Positions 21,440 to 33,113 are shown, numbered from the stretch's first letter. The stretch is DNA of 64,000 nt from Paguma larvata (GCA_030068075.1 CM057834.1:90103119-90167118); one strand, 5' to 3'. Notes: a model not told the origin generated them from the letters alone. Made by a program: numbers and translations.

Positions 21440-22110
21440 TCATTCATTCATTTGTACATTCATTCACTGGAATTACAAAGCTGTTTATGACTGCAGCACA
21501 GCAGAGCCATCCTGACTGACAAGAGTGGCGAGAGTAAAAGCAAAGAGACCCAGTAGAAAGCTGTATTAATAGTTGAGATGATGGCTGGAAGAAGCTAGAA
21601 TATTGGGATTTATGATAAGGCCAGAGCTCCTCGGAGATTGGATCTGGGGCTCACTGATGGTGATGCACAGGGCTCTGGCTTGAACAACTGGCAGTTTCAT
21701 TAGCCGAGAGAGGACACGATAACCATGGAGGAGACTCTTGGTTGCCTGATTCAAGGAGAAAGAATCTTCTTTCTCCTTAGTAACTGAATACTGCATTTTC
21801 ACCTGGTATATTACTGTCCAGAATAAATGATTGCAGTATCCCAGCATTCCACGCAACTAGTTACATGTGCTTAAGGCCAATGAAAGCTAAGTGAGCGTGT
21901 ATTTTGTGGAATTTCTAGCTCTCTAAATGGAAGGGAACATGACCTTCTCATGTCCTTTCTTCCTCCTGCTTTGTAAACCTTGAGCAATCCTCTTGGACCA
22001 AGGGACCGTGCATGCAGACAGCAAAACACCGAGGGAAGGAGCTGTGGGACCAGCACATGAGTGAGAAATAAACCTCAGCGTTGCTTTAGCCACTTGCATA
22101 GCTGCACAGT
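21440..22110 (+). mobile_element. Possible LTR-type relic
   Basis: GAGAAATAAACCTCAGCGTTG with TTTAGCCACTT recalls the 3' end of a common old LTR-like repeat. Family uncertain; no gene seen. Confidence 0.3.
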
Positions 22111-22454
22111 TGTGCCCCTCGACCAGTGTCTCCCCATTCTCCTCCTCCCCCACCCCTGGCGACCACCAGTGGTTCTATGAGTTTGGCTATTTTAGATTCC
22201 ATTCCCCTCATGCTTCATGTGCGGTTCCCTCGGGCTGAGGCATTCTTTTACTGCAGCTTCACATAACTCAACTCTATTATTTTGCCCCTCTTAGGTCTGC
22301 TGTCACCTTTCTAAGCTCCGTGCTTGAGGGGGCTGCTTTCTCTCTGGGCTCCATGGCAGTAACACCCTACAGATATCTCTACCATAGGTCTTATTGGTTG
22401 TTTGCCTCTGTCTCCCCCTAAAGATTTAGTCATGTTTTCCTAGCATATCAAAAG

Positions 22455-22580
22455 TATTCAATAATATTCACTGAGTTTATAGATGAGGTACTGAGGCTGA
22501 CAGAGTATTCTCTCTCACAAGCTTAGTGTGTGAAGCCAGGAGTGGAACCCTGGCCTTTGACCTCCAATCCCAAATTCTTT
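22455..22580 (-). mobile_element. MIR relic (antisense)
   Basis: TATAGATGAGGTACTGAGGC, then AGCCAGGAGTGGAACCCTGG, is MIR in reverse. Confidence 0.7.
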
Positions 22581-22589
22581 CAGTATGTC

Positions 22590-23255
22590 TTATGCTGGAG
22601 GTTTCTGTCTATCCCCAGTGAAAGTCCCCGCTGCTAGGCATTTGTGTGATTTTTGGTTTGAAGTTCAGTACACTGAACAAGCAAACCTTCTGGGAATGTG
22701 ATTGGAGAAGGCATCTTTAGTTTTGCTTCCCACTGTCCCTGTTCTCTAGCTAAGAGCATCTGGGAATGCAAGACTTTCTTCATCTTGGGCTTCCACCTCT
22801 CCCTTTCATCTTGCTAACCAAGGGTCCTGGGTTCTCCGACTTTCAAGGTAGTGAAAAAGGGAGGAGAAACTGAGCTGAAGAGCAGGGCTGGCAAGAAGGC
22901 CCTTGCCTCAAGTGCAAAATTTAAAGGGGGCTCAGTAATCAAGATAAATATGAATGCGGTATTTTTTTTAAGTCTCATGCAAAAAATCCAGGTTGAACAA
23001 CACACCAAAAATGTAAATAAAGACAGGCTGTCATATTTTGTTTGTTATATGACCTTGAGTTATTGTGCAATGGGAACAGTGTTTTTAATCAGCCTGTAGT
23101 TCAAGGGCCACTGGGTCATTGTGTCCCTCGATGGGTGTGTTTATGAGGCTTTACGATGGTGTGAGAAACAGATTGGGAAACCCAGGACTTCATATGTAAT
23201 CATGTTTTTTGATTGTAGAGCCTTTATTAACTTTTCTGTTCGTTCAACATAGGAA
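22590..23255. other. No gene seen
   Basis: Unique sequence; no supported exon. Confidence 0.5.
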
Positions 23256-23262
23256 ATGGTAT

Positions 23263-23438
23263 ATATATTTTTAATGTTTACTTATTTATTCTCAGAGAGA
23301 GAGAAAGAGAGAACCCCAAGCAGGCTCCTTGCTGTTAGCACAGAGCCCAACACAGGACTTGAACTCACAAACTGTGAGCTCATGACCTGAGTGATCAGGA
23401 GTGAGATGCTTAACCCACTGAGCCATCCCGGTGCCCCT
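23263..23438 (-). mobile_element. Felid SINE, shortened GA segment
   Basis: Ends GAGCCATCCCGGTGCCCC; A tail side TTTTTAATGTTTACTTATTT. Confidence 0.9.
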
Positions 23439-23439
23439 A

Positions 23440-23850
23440 GGAGAAGATATTTTGACAAGTGTGTGTAGGGGCACAGATTTTTCCTGTGGTCTCAGGCTCC
23501 AGTATGGCTTGGCACAGCACTGCAGGAAATTCTTAACTTACTGGTGCACTTGGAAGAGGGCTTTATGACTTCAGGGTCTGGCAGGTTTTTAAAGCTGCTT
23601 TTTTTTCACGGACTCTTCAGTTCCTCAGAGGCAGCTCCTGGGCATGTTTGGCTGTACTTCCTGTGATATGGGACAAGTGTCTTCCATGGGCTGGCCAGTG
23701 TTCTCTCTCGGTTTTCTGAGGTTTGTTGCACACAGACTCTTGCCTTCTGCTGTTGTTCATTCTTTCGTGTGGTCCTCTGGGGCAGGATTTTAAAAAGCTC
23801 CAGGCTGGCTCTCCGCTGAGAGGGCCACCGTGGTCTTAAAAGTGCTCATG
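23440..23850. other. No gene seen
   Basis: Unique GC-moderate sequence. Confidence 0.5.
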
Positions 23851-23853
23851 CAG

Positions 23854-23969
23854 GGGTGAGCCCTGCTGGCTGGCTCAGTCTGTGGAGCACGTGACTCTTT
23901 GATCTCTGGGTCACGAGTTCAAGGCCCACATTGGATGTGGAGCCTACCTAAAATAAAAATTAAAAAGAA
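23854..23969 (+). mobile_element. Short older tRNA-Lys SINE
   Basis: CTGGCTGGCTCAGTCTGTGG head and CCTACCTAAAATAAAAATT tail; TSD AGTGCTCATGCA / AATGCTCAAGCA. Confidence 0.87.
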
Positions 23970-23984
23970 AGAAAAATGCTCAAG

Positions 23985-25235
23985 CATCTTTTTCTCTGAC
24001 ACACTTGGGGAGCACAGGCCACCCAGAGCAGGCACCGCCTCTTCGCTCCCTCCCTGTTTATCGAGTTTCTGGATCTAATGCCAGCCCTTCTCTGGCTTTG
24101 GAACTTTCTAGGTGGGAGTCAGGCACTAGTGCACCACGCGCCTTCTTTCTTCACTTGATATAAAATGAGAAGAACCTTCCACAATTGCCCTGAGAGAGTG
24201 GGAGACTCAGCACAGTTTCCTGCAAGTAAATTTTGGCACAAATTCTTTTCATTTCTCAACGAGTTGTTCCCTTTATACTCCCAACGTGGGCAAAGGGATC
24301 TTAAGAGCCATGCCACCAACTTTCAGATACCTTCCGAAAAACTCCTTTAGGATAGTCTGTTTTGAAACTCTTTCTGGTGTCAGATATCTATGGCTCAGCT
24401 GAAAACTCCATTTAACATTCCGCTACTTTTATAGTGAAGAGGCATTCTCTCTAGAGATTTAGACACGGTGAGAGAAAAGAAGTGGCAAATGAAGATTCCA
24501 CAGCTCTACTCTTTAACACGGGAGTCTGCACTAAAACAAAACAAAACAAAAAAACACGTAGTATTTCAAACTGGACCCCGTGGAGTCCTTGCAGATGGTG
24601 GGACAATGGAGTCAATCACCTGAAGTTTGCTTGATGCGTGGGCAAATTATTCATTTCGGATCGATAGTCATTCATCAAACCTCATTTCCGCTACTACGTC
24701 CTACTGAGAATGGCTACAATTCAACAGGTAAAGATCCCGAAAGTGGAAGTAGCTACAGTCTCATTATCAGATCAGATGTTATATGTGAAAGACTTAAAAA
24801 GTTTGAAGAGCTATTTAAAGGCTCGTTATTATTAATTCTCTCTGGAAATCTAATTCTCTGTATGCAGTGTCAACGTAGAGGCCAGCCAAGTTTCTAAGTG
24901 AGTAATTCAGATTCAAAATTAGCAGAATTCAGTTAAATGAGGTTTGGCTGCGATTGTCTTTATTCTATAAAATGAATAGAATGCCACTCTTTTTAGGTGT
25001 TGCCATGGAAGTTAGCGGCCAGGCTCAGGCCACTTTGTCTGTGTCGTCTCTGGTAGCACTGCTTTTAAAATTTAGCTTATCTGAGAAAACCCTAACCCTT
25101 GTGTTTGTCCTTGAGTCTATTATAAATGGAGGTGGGACAATGCTGCAGAATAGGAAGTTATTTAAGTTATTTACATTATGTCAGACCAATCTGACATTCA
25201 TTCATCATGTTAAATATCATTTCTTCCAAGAAGCC
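23985..25235. other. No gene seen
   Basis: Unique sequence. The open frame that begins at 24954 is judged non-coding (see rejected list). Confidence 0.5.
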
Positions 25236-25239
25236 TTTG

Positions 25240-25370
25240 GAGTGTCAAGGTACCTTAATATAACACTCATGAAAGCGGGGACCGTGTGTATCTTGTCCAC
25301 TGCTGTGTCTCCACGACCTAGCACAGTGCTAGAACAAAGTAGATCCTCAGAAATCAGTCACTTGATGAAG
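25240..25370 (+). mobile_element. L2 3'-end relic
   Basis: GAAAGCGGGGACCGTGTGTA, CACTGCTGTGTCTCCACG, CACAGTGCTAGAACAAAGTA. Confidence 0.75.
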
Positions 25371-25371
25371 G

Positions 25372-25640
25372 GATTCATTTACACAATAATATGTGACCGG
25401 CCCAGTGTTTGGTGCTGGGATATAAAGAAGAAAAATGAGGTTCCTGTCCTCACACAGCTGATGGTTCCGGGAGGGGAAACGGACAATTGCCGTGCAGCAT
25501 GAAAAGCACTTTGGTAGAGTGTGTCTAAGTTGTGTGGGGGCCCAGGGGTGGGGTGTGTAGCGTCGTCTGGGTACGAGCAGAGAGTTAGTGGGAAGGCTCA
25601 GAGAAAGCACCCCAAAGTGGTGTAGTTGGAGTTAAGTGTT
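25372..25640 (-). mobile_element. L2 relic (antisense)
   Basis: CCCAGTGTTTGGTGCTGGGA followed by GGTTCCTGTCCTCACACAGC is the L2 tail region in reverse, head-to-head with the preceding L2. Confidence 0.6.
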
Positions 25641-25761
25641 TAAGGACAAGTAAAATTTAGTCAGATCAGAGAAATAAAGAAGTTGCACATTCAAAAGGAA
25701 AGAGGCCAAAGCGTGTGTTTGTGTATCAGCACTGCACTAAGGCAGAGTCTAAGAGGTGCCC

Positions 25762-25768
<7 letters not shown>

Positions 25769-25804
<36 letters not shown>

Positions 25805-25829
25805 TCAGTCTGTCTGTCTGTCTGTCTGT
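25769..25829. repeat. Compound (TG)n-(TGTC)n microsatellite
   Basis: TG repeat 25769-25802, then TGTC units 25807-25829. Confidence 0.95.
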
Positions 25830-25937
25830 GAGTCTGTGGTGAAAAGGCTAACCGGTTCTCACTCATTTCCCTCCCAGGGTTCTTCCAAAGACCCACAACC
25901 CTATTTCCAAATAATGCATAGGACTGAAACACCTTTT

Positions 25938-26138
25938 TTTTTTTTTAATGTTTATTTATTTATTTTGAAAGAGAGACAGAGAGAAAGAGAGCAAACAGCG
26001 GGAGGGGCAGAGAGAGAGGAGAAAAATAATCCTAAGCAGGCTCCACGCTGACATGGGGCTCAATCCCACAAACAATAAGCTCACGACCTGACCTGAAGTC
26101 AAGAGTGGGACACTTAACCGACGACACCACCTACCATC
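25938..26138 (-). mobile_element. Felid SINE, diverged head
   Basis: TSD CTGAAACACCTTTT / CTGAAACACTTTCTTTT (25924 and 26139). Confidence 0.9.
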
Positions 26139-26149
26139 CTGAAACACTT

Positions 26150-26780
26150 TCTTTTTAACATCTGCCTATTCTTTGCCTTGCGCCCACTTCCATCCTTCTC
26201 CCCCACATTATTTGATTGTCCTTGATGCTTAGTCTCTACCTGACCAAGGGTCTTTTTCTTCCTTGCCCCCGTGTGGGTGTAAGCTCCTCGTTTCAGTGGC
26301 AAGCAGTATGCGGTGCAAAGACCTTCTTTGAGTCAGCCCCAAGATGGTCATCCCAGGACAGCGAGACTCTCCGACATCACAAAGGCTAGGTTTACCCCCG
26401 GCAGAATTATTTAGTTAATTGTCTTAATTTTGTATTTTTCTTTGCATTCAAAGATAAAGTCTTGATACTCAAATCTTAGTTTTCTCTTTGGGAAAATCAG
26501 TCAAGGACCTCCTACTGCTAACACAATGGAACAATAACAATGGAATACAAGTTCAGAGAACTGGGGCTCCAGTAAAAACCGGGACCACTAATTAGCTGTA
26601 AAACCTTGGAAAAGTGGGTTTCTTGTGTTTAAAACAATAGATGGGGTAGTACTAGATGCACCCTAAGACAGTCCTATTTGGATTCCTGTCAAGCAGAGAA
26701 AAAATATTTGGCCTTACAAGGAAGATGAGGGGAAGCATGCTATTGTTATCGTTGAGCAGAAACAGTAGTAGTTGCAACTC
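26150..26780. other. No gene; weak MIR at 26555-26660
   Basis: GACCACTAATTAGCTGTAAAACCTTGG is a plausible MIR core; the rest is unique. Confidence 0.45.
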
Positions 26781-26802
26781 TGTCTCTCTGTCTGTGTCTC
26801 TG

Positions 26803-26850
<48 letters not shown>
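26781..26850. repeat. Compound (TC)n-(AC)n microsatellite
   Basis: TCTCTG units pass directly into 15 AC units at 26821-26850. Confidence 0.95.
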
Positions 26851-26853
<3 letters not shown>

Positions 26854-26854
26854 T

Positions 26855-27860
26855 GATGGGAACATTTCAGTTAAAGGAAATCAGCTTAACAGAAACCTGG
26901 CAGTGGGTGTAAGGTTAGCATTCTCCATAAATGTTTTGATAATTGTACAGTTGTAATTAAGTTCTGCTTGAGAAAATTGGTTCTCACGGTGCAACTTGAG
27001 AACTTCCTTCATTGCTTATTCAACTCCAAAGCTGTGGGTTTCTAACACCTTACGGGCCACTAACTTAGGTTGTTGTCCTAAGGTCCGAAGCGCTATGATA
27101 CCACTGATAGATGTATCATCTACCTGACTTTAACCAATATGTGGTGGCGATTGGCAATCTATATTTTTTAAGGAAAAAAAGTACGATCTGTTTACATTTA
27201 GATTTTGAAGACTATCTTCCCATCTAAAGGAGAGCTAATTACACTGTTTTTCTTCCAGAGGGTAGTTGTTTCTGAATTTCTAGCATCGTGTGTGCGTACA
27301 TATGCGTGTGTGCCTGCCTCAAATAAAGTAACAATTCCAGTTTGGCCACCCCCTAATTGCAGGGATTGCTAAAAAGATTATTATGCATGTTATTGCAGAG
27401 AACTCAGCACCCTGTAAAGTCATGTGGCAGGAACTAGGCCGTTTCTCAATTGACCACATTAACCCTGCAATAAACCAACTCCTCTCTGTAAACATCAGGT
27501 TAAGAGTACTACCGGGAGGGTGGGTTTCTAGGGTCTTCTCAGGAGACCATCTTGTTGCTGTGGGAAGGTGGAGAAGTCACAGTCCTTATGTTAGTTAATC
27601 TTGTGCATTAGCTTTTCTCCTGTTATGTCTCTTTTTTTCTTATTAGAAGAGTAATCCGTGCTGCATGTAGAATGTTTGTACAACACATACAAGTATTAAG
27701 AAGCAGAAATAAAATGAACTGAGATCTCACCTCTTAGTTACAACCACTGTAACTAACCACTGTAAACTTTTCCCTTTCAGTCTTTATACTCATGTGTTAA
27801 AACAATAGTTATGCCTTACTATGTACAGTTACTATTACAGGCATTTTTCTTGTTTAAAAA
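26855..27860. other. No gene seen
   Basis: AT-rich; 27650-27860 resembles an old LINE-like relic that resumes after the SINE. Confidence 0.45.
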
Positions 27861-27869
27861 ATTATTTCT

Positions 27870-27996
27870 GGGGTGCCTGGGTGGCCTAGTTGATCAAGCA
27901 TCTGACTCTGGATTTCAGCTCAGGTCATGATCTCATGGATTGTGAGATTGAGCCCCTCATTAGGCTCTGCATTAGTAGTATGGAGCCTGCTTGGGA

Positions 27997-28028
<32 letters not shown>

Positions 28029-28100
28029 CTTTCTCTCTCTCTCACCCCCTCCCCCACTTGCACTCTCTCAAATAAAAGAAAAAAATTAAAAACTTTAAAA
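27870..28100 (+). mobile_element. Felid SINE with long TC run
   Basis: TSD AATTATTTCTGG / CACTATTTCTAG; TC microsatellite 27998-28044 inside. Confidence 0.9.
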
Positions 28101-28306
28101 CACTATTTCTAGCCATAATTTTTAATGGCTACCTAGTATGTTATTTACGGAATTTGCCATAATAGGCCTCTATCATTAGATTTTAAGTGTCAGTTTTTCC
28201 CTTGCATATAAAATGCTGCAATGATCTTAATTTCAAAATATTTGTGCATATTTTGGATTACTTCTTTAATATAAGTCACTAAAAGTGTAATTACAGGGTC
28301 AAAACG
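28101..28306 (-). mobile_element. Old L1-like relic
   Basis: TTTTTAATGGCTACCTAGTATG and ATAAAATGCTGCAATGATCTT are antisense LINE phrases. Confidence 0.5.
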
Positions 28307-28318
28307 TAGAACATTTTA

Positions 28319-28800
28319 ATTAATTAATTTATTTATTTTATAATAGTTTATTTTCAAATTGGTTTACATATAACACCCAGTGTTCATCCCAACACGTGCC
28401 CTCTTTATTGTCCGTCACCCTCTCTCCCCCCTCCCTCACCCCCCTCACTCCCCTCACCCTCAAGTTTGTTTTTAGTCTTTGAGAGTCTCTTATGTTTTAT
28501 CTCCCTCCCTCTCTGTGTCTTTTTTTTCCTTTCCCCTCTTCCCCTCCCCCTGGTTTTTGCTTAGTCTCACAAAGTCCACCTATTCGTGGAAACATATGGT
28601 ATCTGTCTTTTTCTGACTGACTTATTTCACTTAGCATAATACCCTCCAGTTCCATCCATGTTGCTACACATGGCCAGATTTCATTTTTTCTCATTGCCAC
28701 GTAGTAGTCCATTGTATATATGTGCCACAACTTCTTTATCCATTCGTCAGTTGATGGACACTTGGTCTCTTTCCATGATTTGGCTACTGTCGAAAGTACT
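28319..28800 (-). mobile_element. Young 5'-truncated L1 with end of ORF2 and 3' UTR
   Basis: TSD TAGAACATTTTA at 28307-28318 and 28801-28812. The minus-strand frame 28497-28730 reads IYTMDYYVAMRKNEIWPCVA and onward, the conserved C-terminus of L1 ORF2; the pyrimidine-rich segment at 28400-28560 (plus) is the 3' UTR. Severely truncated, so not autonomous. Confidence 0.93.
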
Positions 28801-28812
28801 TAGAACATTTTA

Positions 28813-29280
28813 AAGCCTCTTTAAATTCGTGGTGAAATTGCTATTCAGAAAAAAATGTATTCATTTTTATTCTTACTGCCAACAATATGTGAAAGGACCC
28901 ATTTCGCCACAACTGTATCAGATGGGACATTCATATTTCAATACATCTTTCCTAAGTTGGTAGGCAGACAAAATATCATGTTTGTAGTTTTAATTCTGTT
29001 ACTTGATTTCAGCGAAGTTGATCATCTTACCAAATGTTTGTCATTCCCTCAACTGCCTGTGCATTGTCTTTTCATGTTCTGTGTCCATTGTTTACTGAGG
29101 ATTTAGAGGGATTTTGTTTTACTTATTTGGAGGAGCTCATTTAATCCTTAGTCCATAAGGTTGCAGTTTTTCTCTCAAATGATTAGCTTGTATTTCAAAC
29201 CTACTCATATCCTTCTGATGTACAGAGGTTTAAATATTTGATGCACTTCACCTTCTCAATTTTTTATTTTTATTTATTTT
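28813..29280. other. No gene; probable continuation of the old L1 relic
   Basis: CTTCTTACTGCCAACAATATG and TTTCATGTTCTGTGTCCATTG recall antisense L1. No coding signal. Confidence 0.45.
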
Positions 29281-29282
29281 AT

Positions 29283-29492
29283 TTTTTTAAGTTTATGTAT
29301 TTATTTTGAGGGAGCGTGTGTGCACGCACACGTGCACATGTGTGCACACATGCACGCACACGTGACCAGGGGAAGGGCAGAGAAAGAGGGAGAGAGAGAG
29401 AATTCCGAGCTCGAACTCACGAACCTCGAGATCATCACCTGAGCCAAAACCAAGAGTCAGACACTTAACCGACTGAGTCACCCAAGACGCCT
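29283..29492 (-). mobile_element. Felid SINE carrying an alternating CA/TG/CG block
   Basis: Ends GAGTCACCCAAGACGCC. Segment 29315-29364 has been replaced or expanded into GTGTGCACGCACACGTGCAC-type sequence. Confidence 0.88.
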
Positions 29493-29579
29493 TTTATTTT
29501 TAAACTTAGAAAGTTATCTCCAGTCCAAGGATCTGATAAAGTTTTCGTTCTCTTTTATTGTATGTACATAAACTATTGT

Positions 29580-29831
29580 ATTTTTTTTTAAGATTTTTTT
29601 TTTTTAAAGTAGCCTGCATGTCCATCATGGAGCCCAAGGGGGGGCTTGAACACACCACCCTGAGACAAGACCTGAACTGAGATCAAAAGTCAGATGCTTA
29701 ACTGATTGAGCCACTCAGGCACCCCAAGATTTTTCATTTTTAAGTAATCTCTATACCCAATGTGGGGCTCAAACTTACAACCCTGGGATCAAGAGTCCCA
29801 GGCTCCACCGACAGAGCCAGCCAGGTGCCCC
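29580..29831 (-). mobile_element. Short older SINE (outer), split
   Basis: TSD TACATAAACTATT (29565-29577 and 29832-29844). Body at 29725-29831, tail at 29580-29599. Confidence 0.88.
29600..29724 (-). mobile_element. Short older SINE (inner, nested)
   Basis: TSD AAGATTTTT (about 29590-29598 and 29725-29733) inside the tail of the outer copy. Confidence 0.87.
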
Positions 29832-29849
29832 TACATAAACTATTTTAAA

Positions 29850-30455
29850 TACAAAACACATACACACCCCAAAGTCTGGGATATATCCAACAGCTCAAAG
29901 AATGCAAAATTAATAGTTCATCGTGAAGTTAAAGCTGGCCTCTGTTGGGCACCTGGGACTGTTCCTGAGCTGCTGACCGTGAAGAGTGGAGGTGCGTGGG
30001 AGGAAGGTGTCCGAGGAAACTTCTGACGGGAAAGATGGACTTTCACACTGCTCGAGGTCTCTTTATGTTCTCCATTCGCTTCTTTTTTGAGTTTCTAGAA
30101 GAAAATTGTAGCAGTCATGGATTCAAGAAACAGTCTCGAGACCTTTCACAGATAGCTGTGAGTTGCAGAATGCAGAGTTCCTCATTTTCACAAGGAACTG
30201 ACAGCAATGACAGAGTTAGACAGCTAGAGGAGAGCTGAGTAGGAGTGCCCAGGAGTCTCCCCAGCCTCCCCATGGTGCCCAGAAGCAGGTGGGTCAATGG
30301 AAAACTTGAGTCCCAGGGCACCGAAGGTGAGCTATGTAGCAACGCGAAGCCTAAGTGAGAGGAAGTTGGGAGATCCCGTTTTGAAATAAGGAAGATCAGA
30401 ATTAGATTAGCATTCATATGCTTTGAAACTCAGTGTGACGAAGGCAGATATTTAC
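29850..30455. other. No gene seen
   Basis: Unique sequence; several short open frames on both strands without recognisable products. Confidence 0.5.
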
Positions 30456-30469
30456 ACTTCATAAATATT

Positions 30470-30534
30470 TTTAAAGTTTTTTTTTTTAAGTTTATTTATT
30501 TTGAAAGAGAGAGTGGGCACACAAGCAGGAGAGG

Positions 30535-30574
<40 letters not shown>

Positions 30575-30713
30575 CCAACAGGGATTTGGAGACAGGCTTC
30601 ATGCTGTCCGTGCAGAGCCCAGCACGAGGCTCCATCTCCCGAGCCATGAGACCATGACCTGAGCCTAAATTGAGAATTGGATGCTTAACTGACTGAGCCA
30701 CACAGGTGCCCTT
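30470..30713 (-). mobile_element. Felid SINE with GA microsatellite
   Basis: Flanks ACTTCATAAA (30456-30465 and 30716-30725); GA run 30538-30570. Confidence 0.92.
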
Positions 30714-30973
30714 GTACTTCATAAAATTTTAATCTACACTGTAGACCCGCTTTTTCTTGCTGTTGCGGAGTAAATGTTTGTGTTGGTTAGCAATTCAGCA
30801 AGCACATTTATTTTTTTGTTGTAATTATAATATCTATCTTCATCATCATTCCCACTTGCAAAAAACCTAAGTGACTGGTCTAACGGCTAGTGACTGGAGT
30901 ATATTCTTCGACCTGTCTGAACTGCAAGGATAGTGACTAAGAGGAACTACCTGGTCTGTAAGGAACTGGCTTG

Positions 30974-31091
30974 GGGGCGCCTGGCTGGCTCAGTTGGAGG
31001 AGCATGCAACTCTTGATCTCAGGGTTGGAGGCTCAAGCCCCGTGTTGGGGTGTAGAGATTACTTAAATAAATAAAACTTAAAAATAAAAAA
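30974..31091 (+). mobile_element. Short older tRNA-Lys SINE
   Basis: GGCGCCTGGCTGGCTCAG head and TGTAGAGATTACTTAAATAA tail; flanks AACTGGCTTGG / CACTGGCTTGG. Confidence 0.9.
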
Positions 31092-31105
31092 GCACTGGCT
31101 TGGTA

Positions 31106-31224
31106 TGGGCACCTTGGCTGGCTCAGTCCATGTAGTATCTGACTCTTGATCTCAAGGAAGTGAGTTCAAGCCCCATGTTGGGCATGGAACCTATTTAAAA
31201 TGTTAAAAATTTTTTTTTCTTTTA
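31106..31224 (+). mobile_element. Short older tRNA-Lys SINE
   Basis: Second short copy at the same target; a third TTGGCTTGGTA follows at about 31226. Confidence 0.87.
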
Positions 31225-31229
31225 ATTGG

Positions 31230-31762
31230 CTTGGTAAACCTAGCCTTATAAAGTGCTGTATATTTCACAAAGTGACATTTGTATCCTGTTTGAGCACGTT
31301 TGTCAAGGGGCCCTATGTAACCTGGGATCTAGTTCTGTGTCTCCAAGGATCTTGGGCGAAACACTTGCCTCTTGAGATGCCAGTTTCTTTGGCTGTAAGA
31401 TGTGGGCTTTCCCTAAATTTCTAAGGTGGCTCCCAGCTCGAAAAGTGGGATTTTTAAAATCCTGCGATTAGGGCAGATATAACAAGGATTGCTTTTCCTG
31501 ACGTTCTTCTGTAGCAATATGAAGAAGACATTTCAGGAGAGTCATAGGAAGCAGCCCAGAACTTTCTAGCTGGTTAGGAATACTAGAAAGACAGACTAAT
31601 ATTATTCCTTTATGTAACTCTAATTGCCTAAGCAGTATGACTAGACTCACTCTTTGACGTTACTGGAATGTTTCTTTTTTTCTTTTAATCTTTATTTTTT
31701 TCTGTTTTGTTTTCTTCCTAATCTTGAGATACAAGAAATATCTCCTATATTCCATTTAGTTT
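31230..31762. other. No gene; possible MIR at 31310-31430
   Basis: CTTGGGCGAAACACTTGCCTC and CTTTGGCTGTAAGATG are MIR-like; otherwise unique. Confidence 0.45.
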
Positions 31763-31779
31763 CAAATTTTTAATGAAGA

Positions 31780-32009
31780 GGGGCGCCTGGGTGGCTCAGT
31801 TGGTTGAGCTGCCGACTTCGACTCAGGTCATGATCTCGCGGTCTGTGAGTTCAAGCCATGCATCGGGCTCTGTGCTGACAGCTCAGAGCCTGGAGTCCTG
31901 TTTCAGATTCTGTGTCTCCCTCTCTCTCTGCCCTTCCCCTGCTCATACTCTCTTTCTCTCTCAAAAATAAATAAACGTTAAAAATTTTTTTAAATAAATA
32001 AAAAAATAA
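31780..32009 (+). mobile_element. Felid SINE, full length, young
   Basis: Perfect TSD AATTTTTAATGAAGA (31765-31779 and 32010-32024). Confidence 0.95.
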
Positions 32010-32218
32010 AATTTTTAATGAAGAATTAAAACATTACAAAGTATAAAACCATATGTCTCTCAACATATTATAATACCTTGCAGCAAAATCCTTGCTCTTC
32101 AAATAATGAGGCCATGACTGAGGTACTACTGTCACCTGGTGGCATGTAATCTAATTACAGGAAAATATCTAAAGAGGAGACAGTTTTTTGAATGAGTGAA
32201 ATTACAAAGTGACAACAG

Positions 32219-32425
32219 GGGGTGTCTGGGCTGCTCAGCTGGTTAAGCACCAGACTCTTAATTTTGGCTCAGGTCATGATTGCGCCCCATGTCCTGCCCC
32301 ACATCAGGCTCTGCACTGACAACGTGGAGCCTGCTTTGGGATTCTGTCCTGCCCTCTGTCCCTCCCCCACTCATGCTTGTGCACTCTCTCTCACACAATA
32401 AATAAATAAACTTTAAAAAATAGGA
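32219..32425 (+). mobile_element. Felid SINE, diverged
   Basis: GGGTGTCTGGGCTGCTCAGC head to an AATAAATAAATAAACTTT tail. Confidence 0.88.
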
Positions 32426-32662
32426 AAATAATAAAACGTGATAACAAATATTATAGATTTAAACAAGCCTCTGAAATTTATATTTAATAAAGCAATCACT
32501 ACACAAAGACATTATAATGTACTAGTGACCAGGTCCGTTCTGTTGAACCTAAAGTCATACATCATTGACTCTCAAATTTTTGCATTTGTGCCCTTGGGAA
32601 GGAAGAACCCACATTTTTTTCAGTTCCAGTAACATTCATTTATTATTCTTTAAAAATGTTTA

Positions 32663-32872
32663 GGGGCTCCTGGGTGGCTCAGTGAGTTAAGCATCCAACT
32701 CTTGATTTTGGTTCAGGTCATGATCTCAGGGTTCGTGAGAACCAGCCCTGAGTTGCACTCCGCACTCTCAGTGTGTGATTCTCTCTTCCTCTCTCTCTGT
32801 CCCTCCCACATGCTCTCTCTCTCTCTCTCTCTCAAAATAAATAAATAAACTTTAAAACAACAAAAATTCAAT
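32663..32872 (+). mobile_element. Felid SINE
   Basis: TSD AAAATGTTTA on both sides; TC stretch expanded. Confidence 0.9.
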
Positions 32873-32904
32873 GAAAATGTTTATGCATTTGTATCTGTAT
32901 TTCT

Positions 32905-33098
32905 TCCTTTAAAAAAAAATGTTTATTTATTTCGAGAGGGGAAAGGGGCAGAGAGAGACGGAGAGAGAGAGTCCCAAGCAGGCTTCACCCTGTCAGTGCA
33001 GACGCCTGATGCGGGGCTCCATCTCAGAATCGTGAGATCATGACCTGAACCAAAATCAAGAGTCATTTGCTCAACCGCCTGAGCCACCCAGGCGCCCC
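32905..33098 (-). mobile_element. Felid SINE
   Basis: Perfect TSD TGTATCTGTATTTCT (32890-32904 and 33099-33113). Confidence 0.94.
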
Positions 33099-33113
33099 TG
33101 TATCTGTATTTCT

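Noticed and set aside
24954..25502. 182-codon open frame, the longest in the window.
   Set aside because: Its 3' half is L2 relic sequence in both orientations; no recognisable domain, no upstream exon or promoter.
25769..26850. Regularly repeated units that might suggest a CRISPR array.
   Set aside because: They are simple microsatellites; there are no spaced direct repeats with unique spacers, and this is mammalian DNA.
28497..28730. Reverse-transcriptase-like frame that could be read as a gene.
   Set aside because: It is the ORF2 end of a 5'-truncated L1 with its own TSD; not a functional protein.
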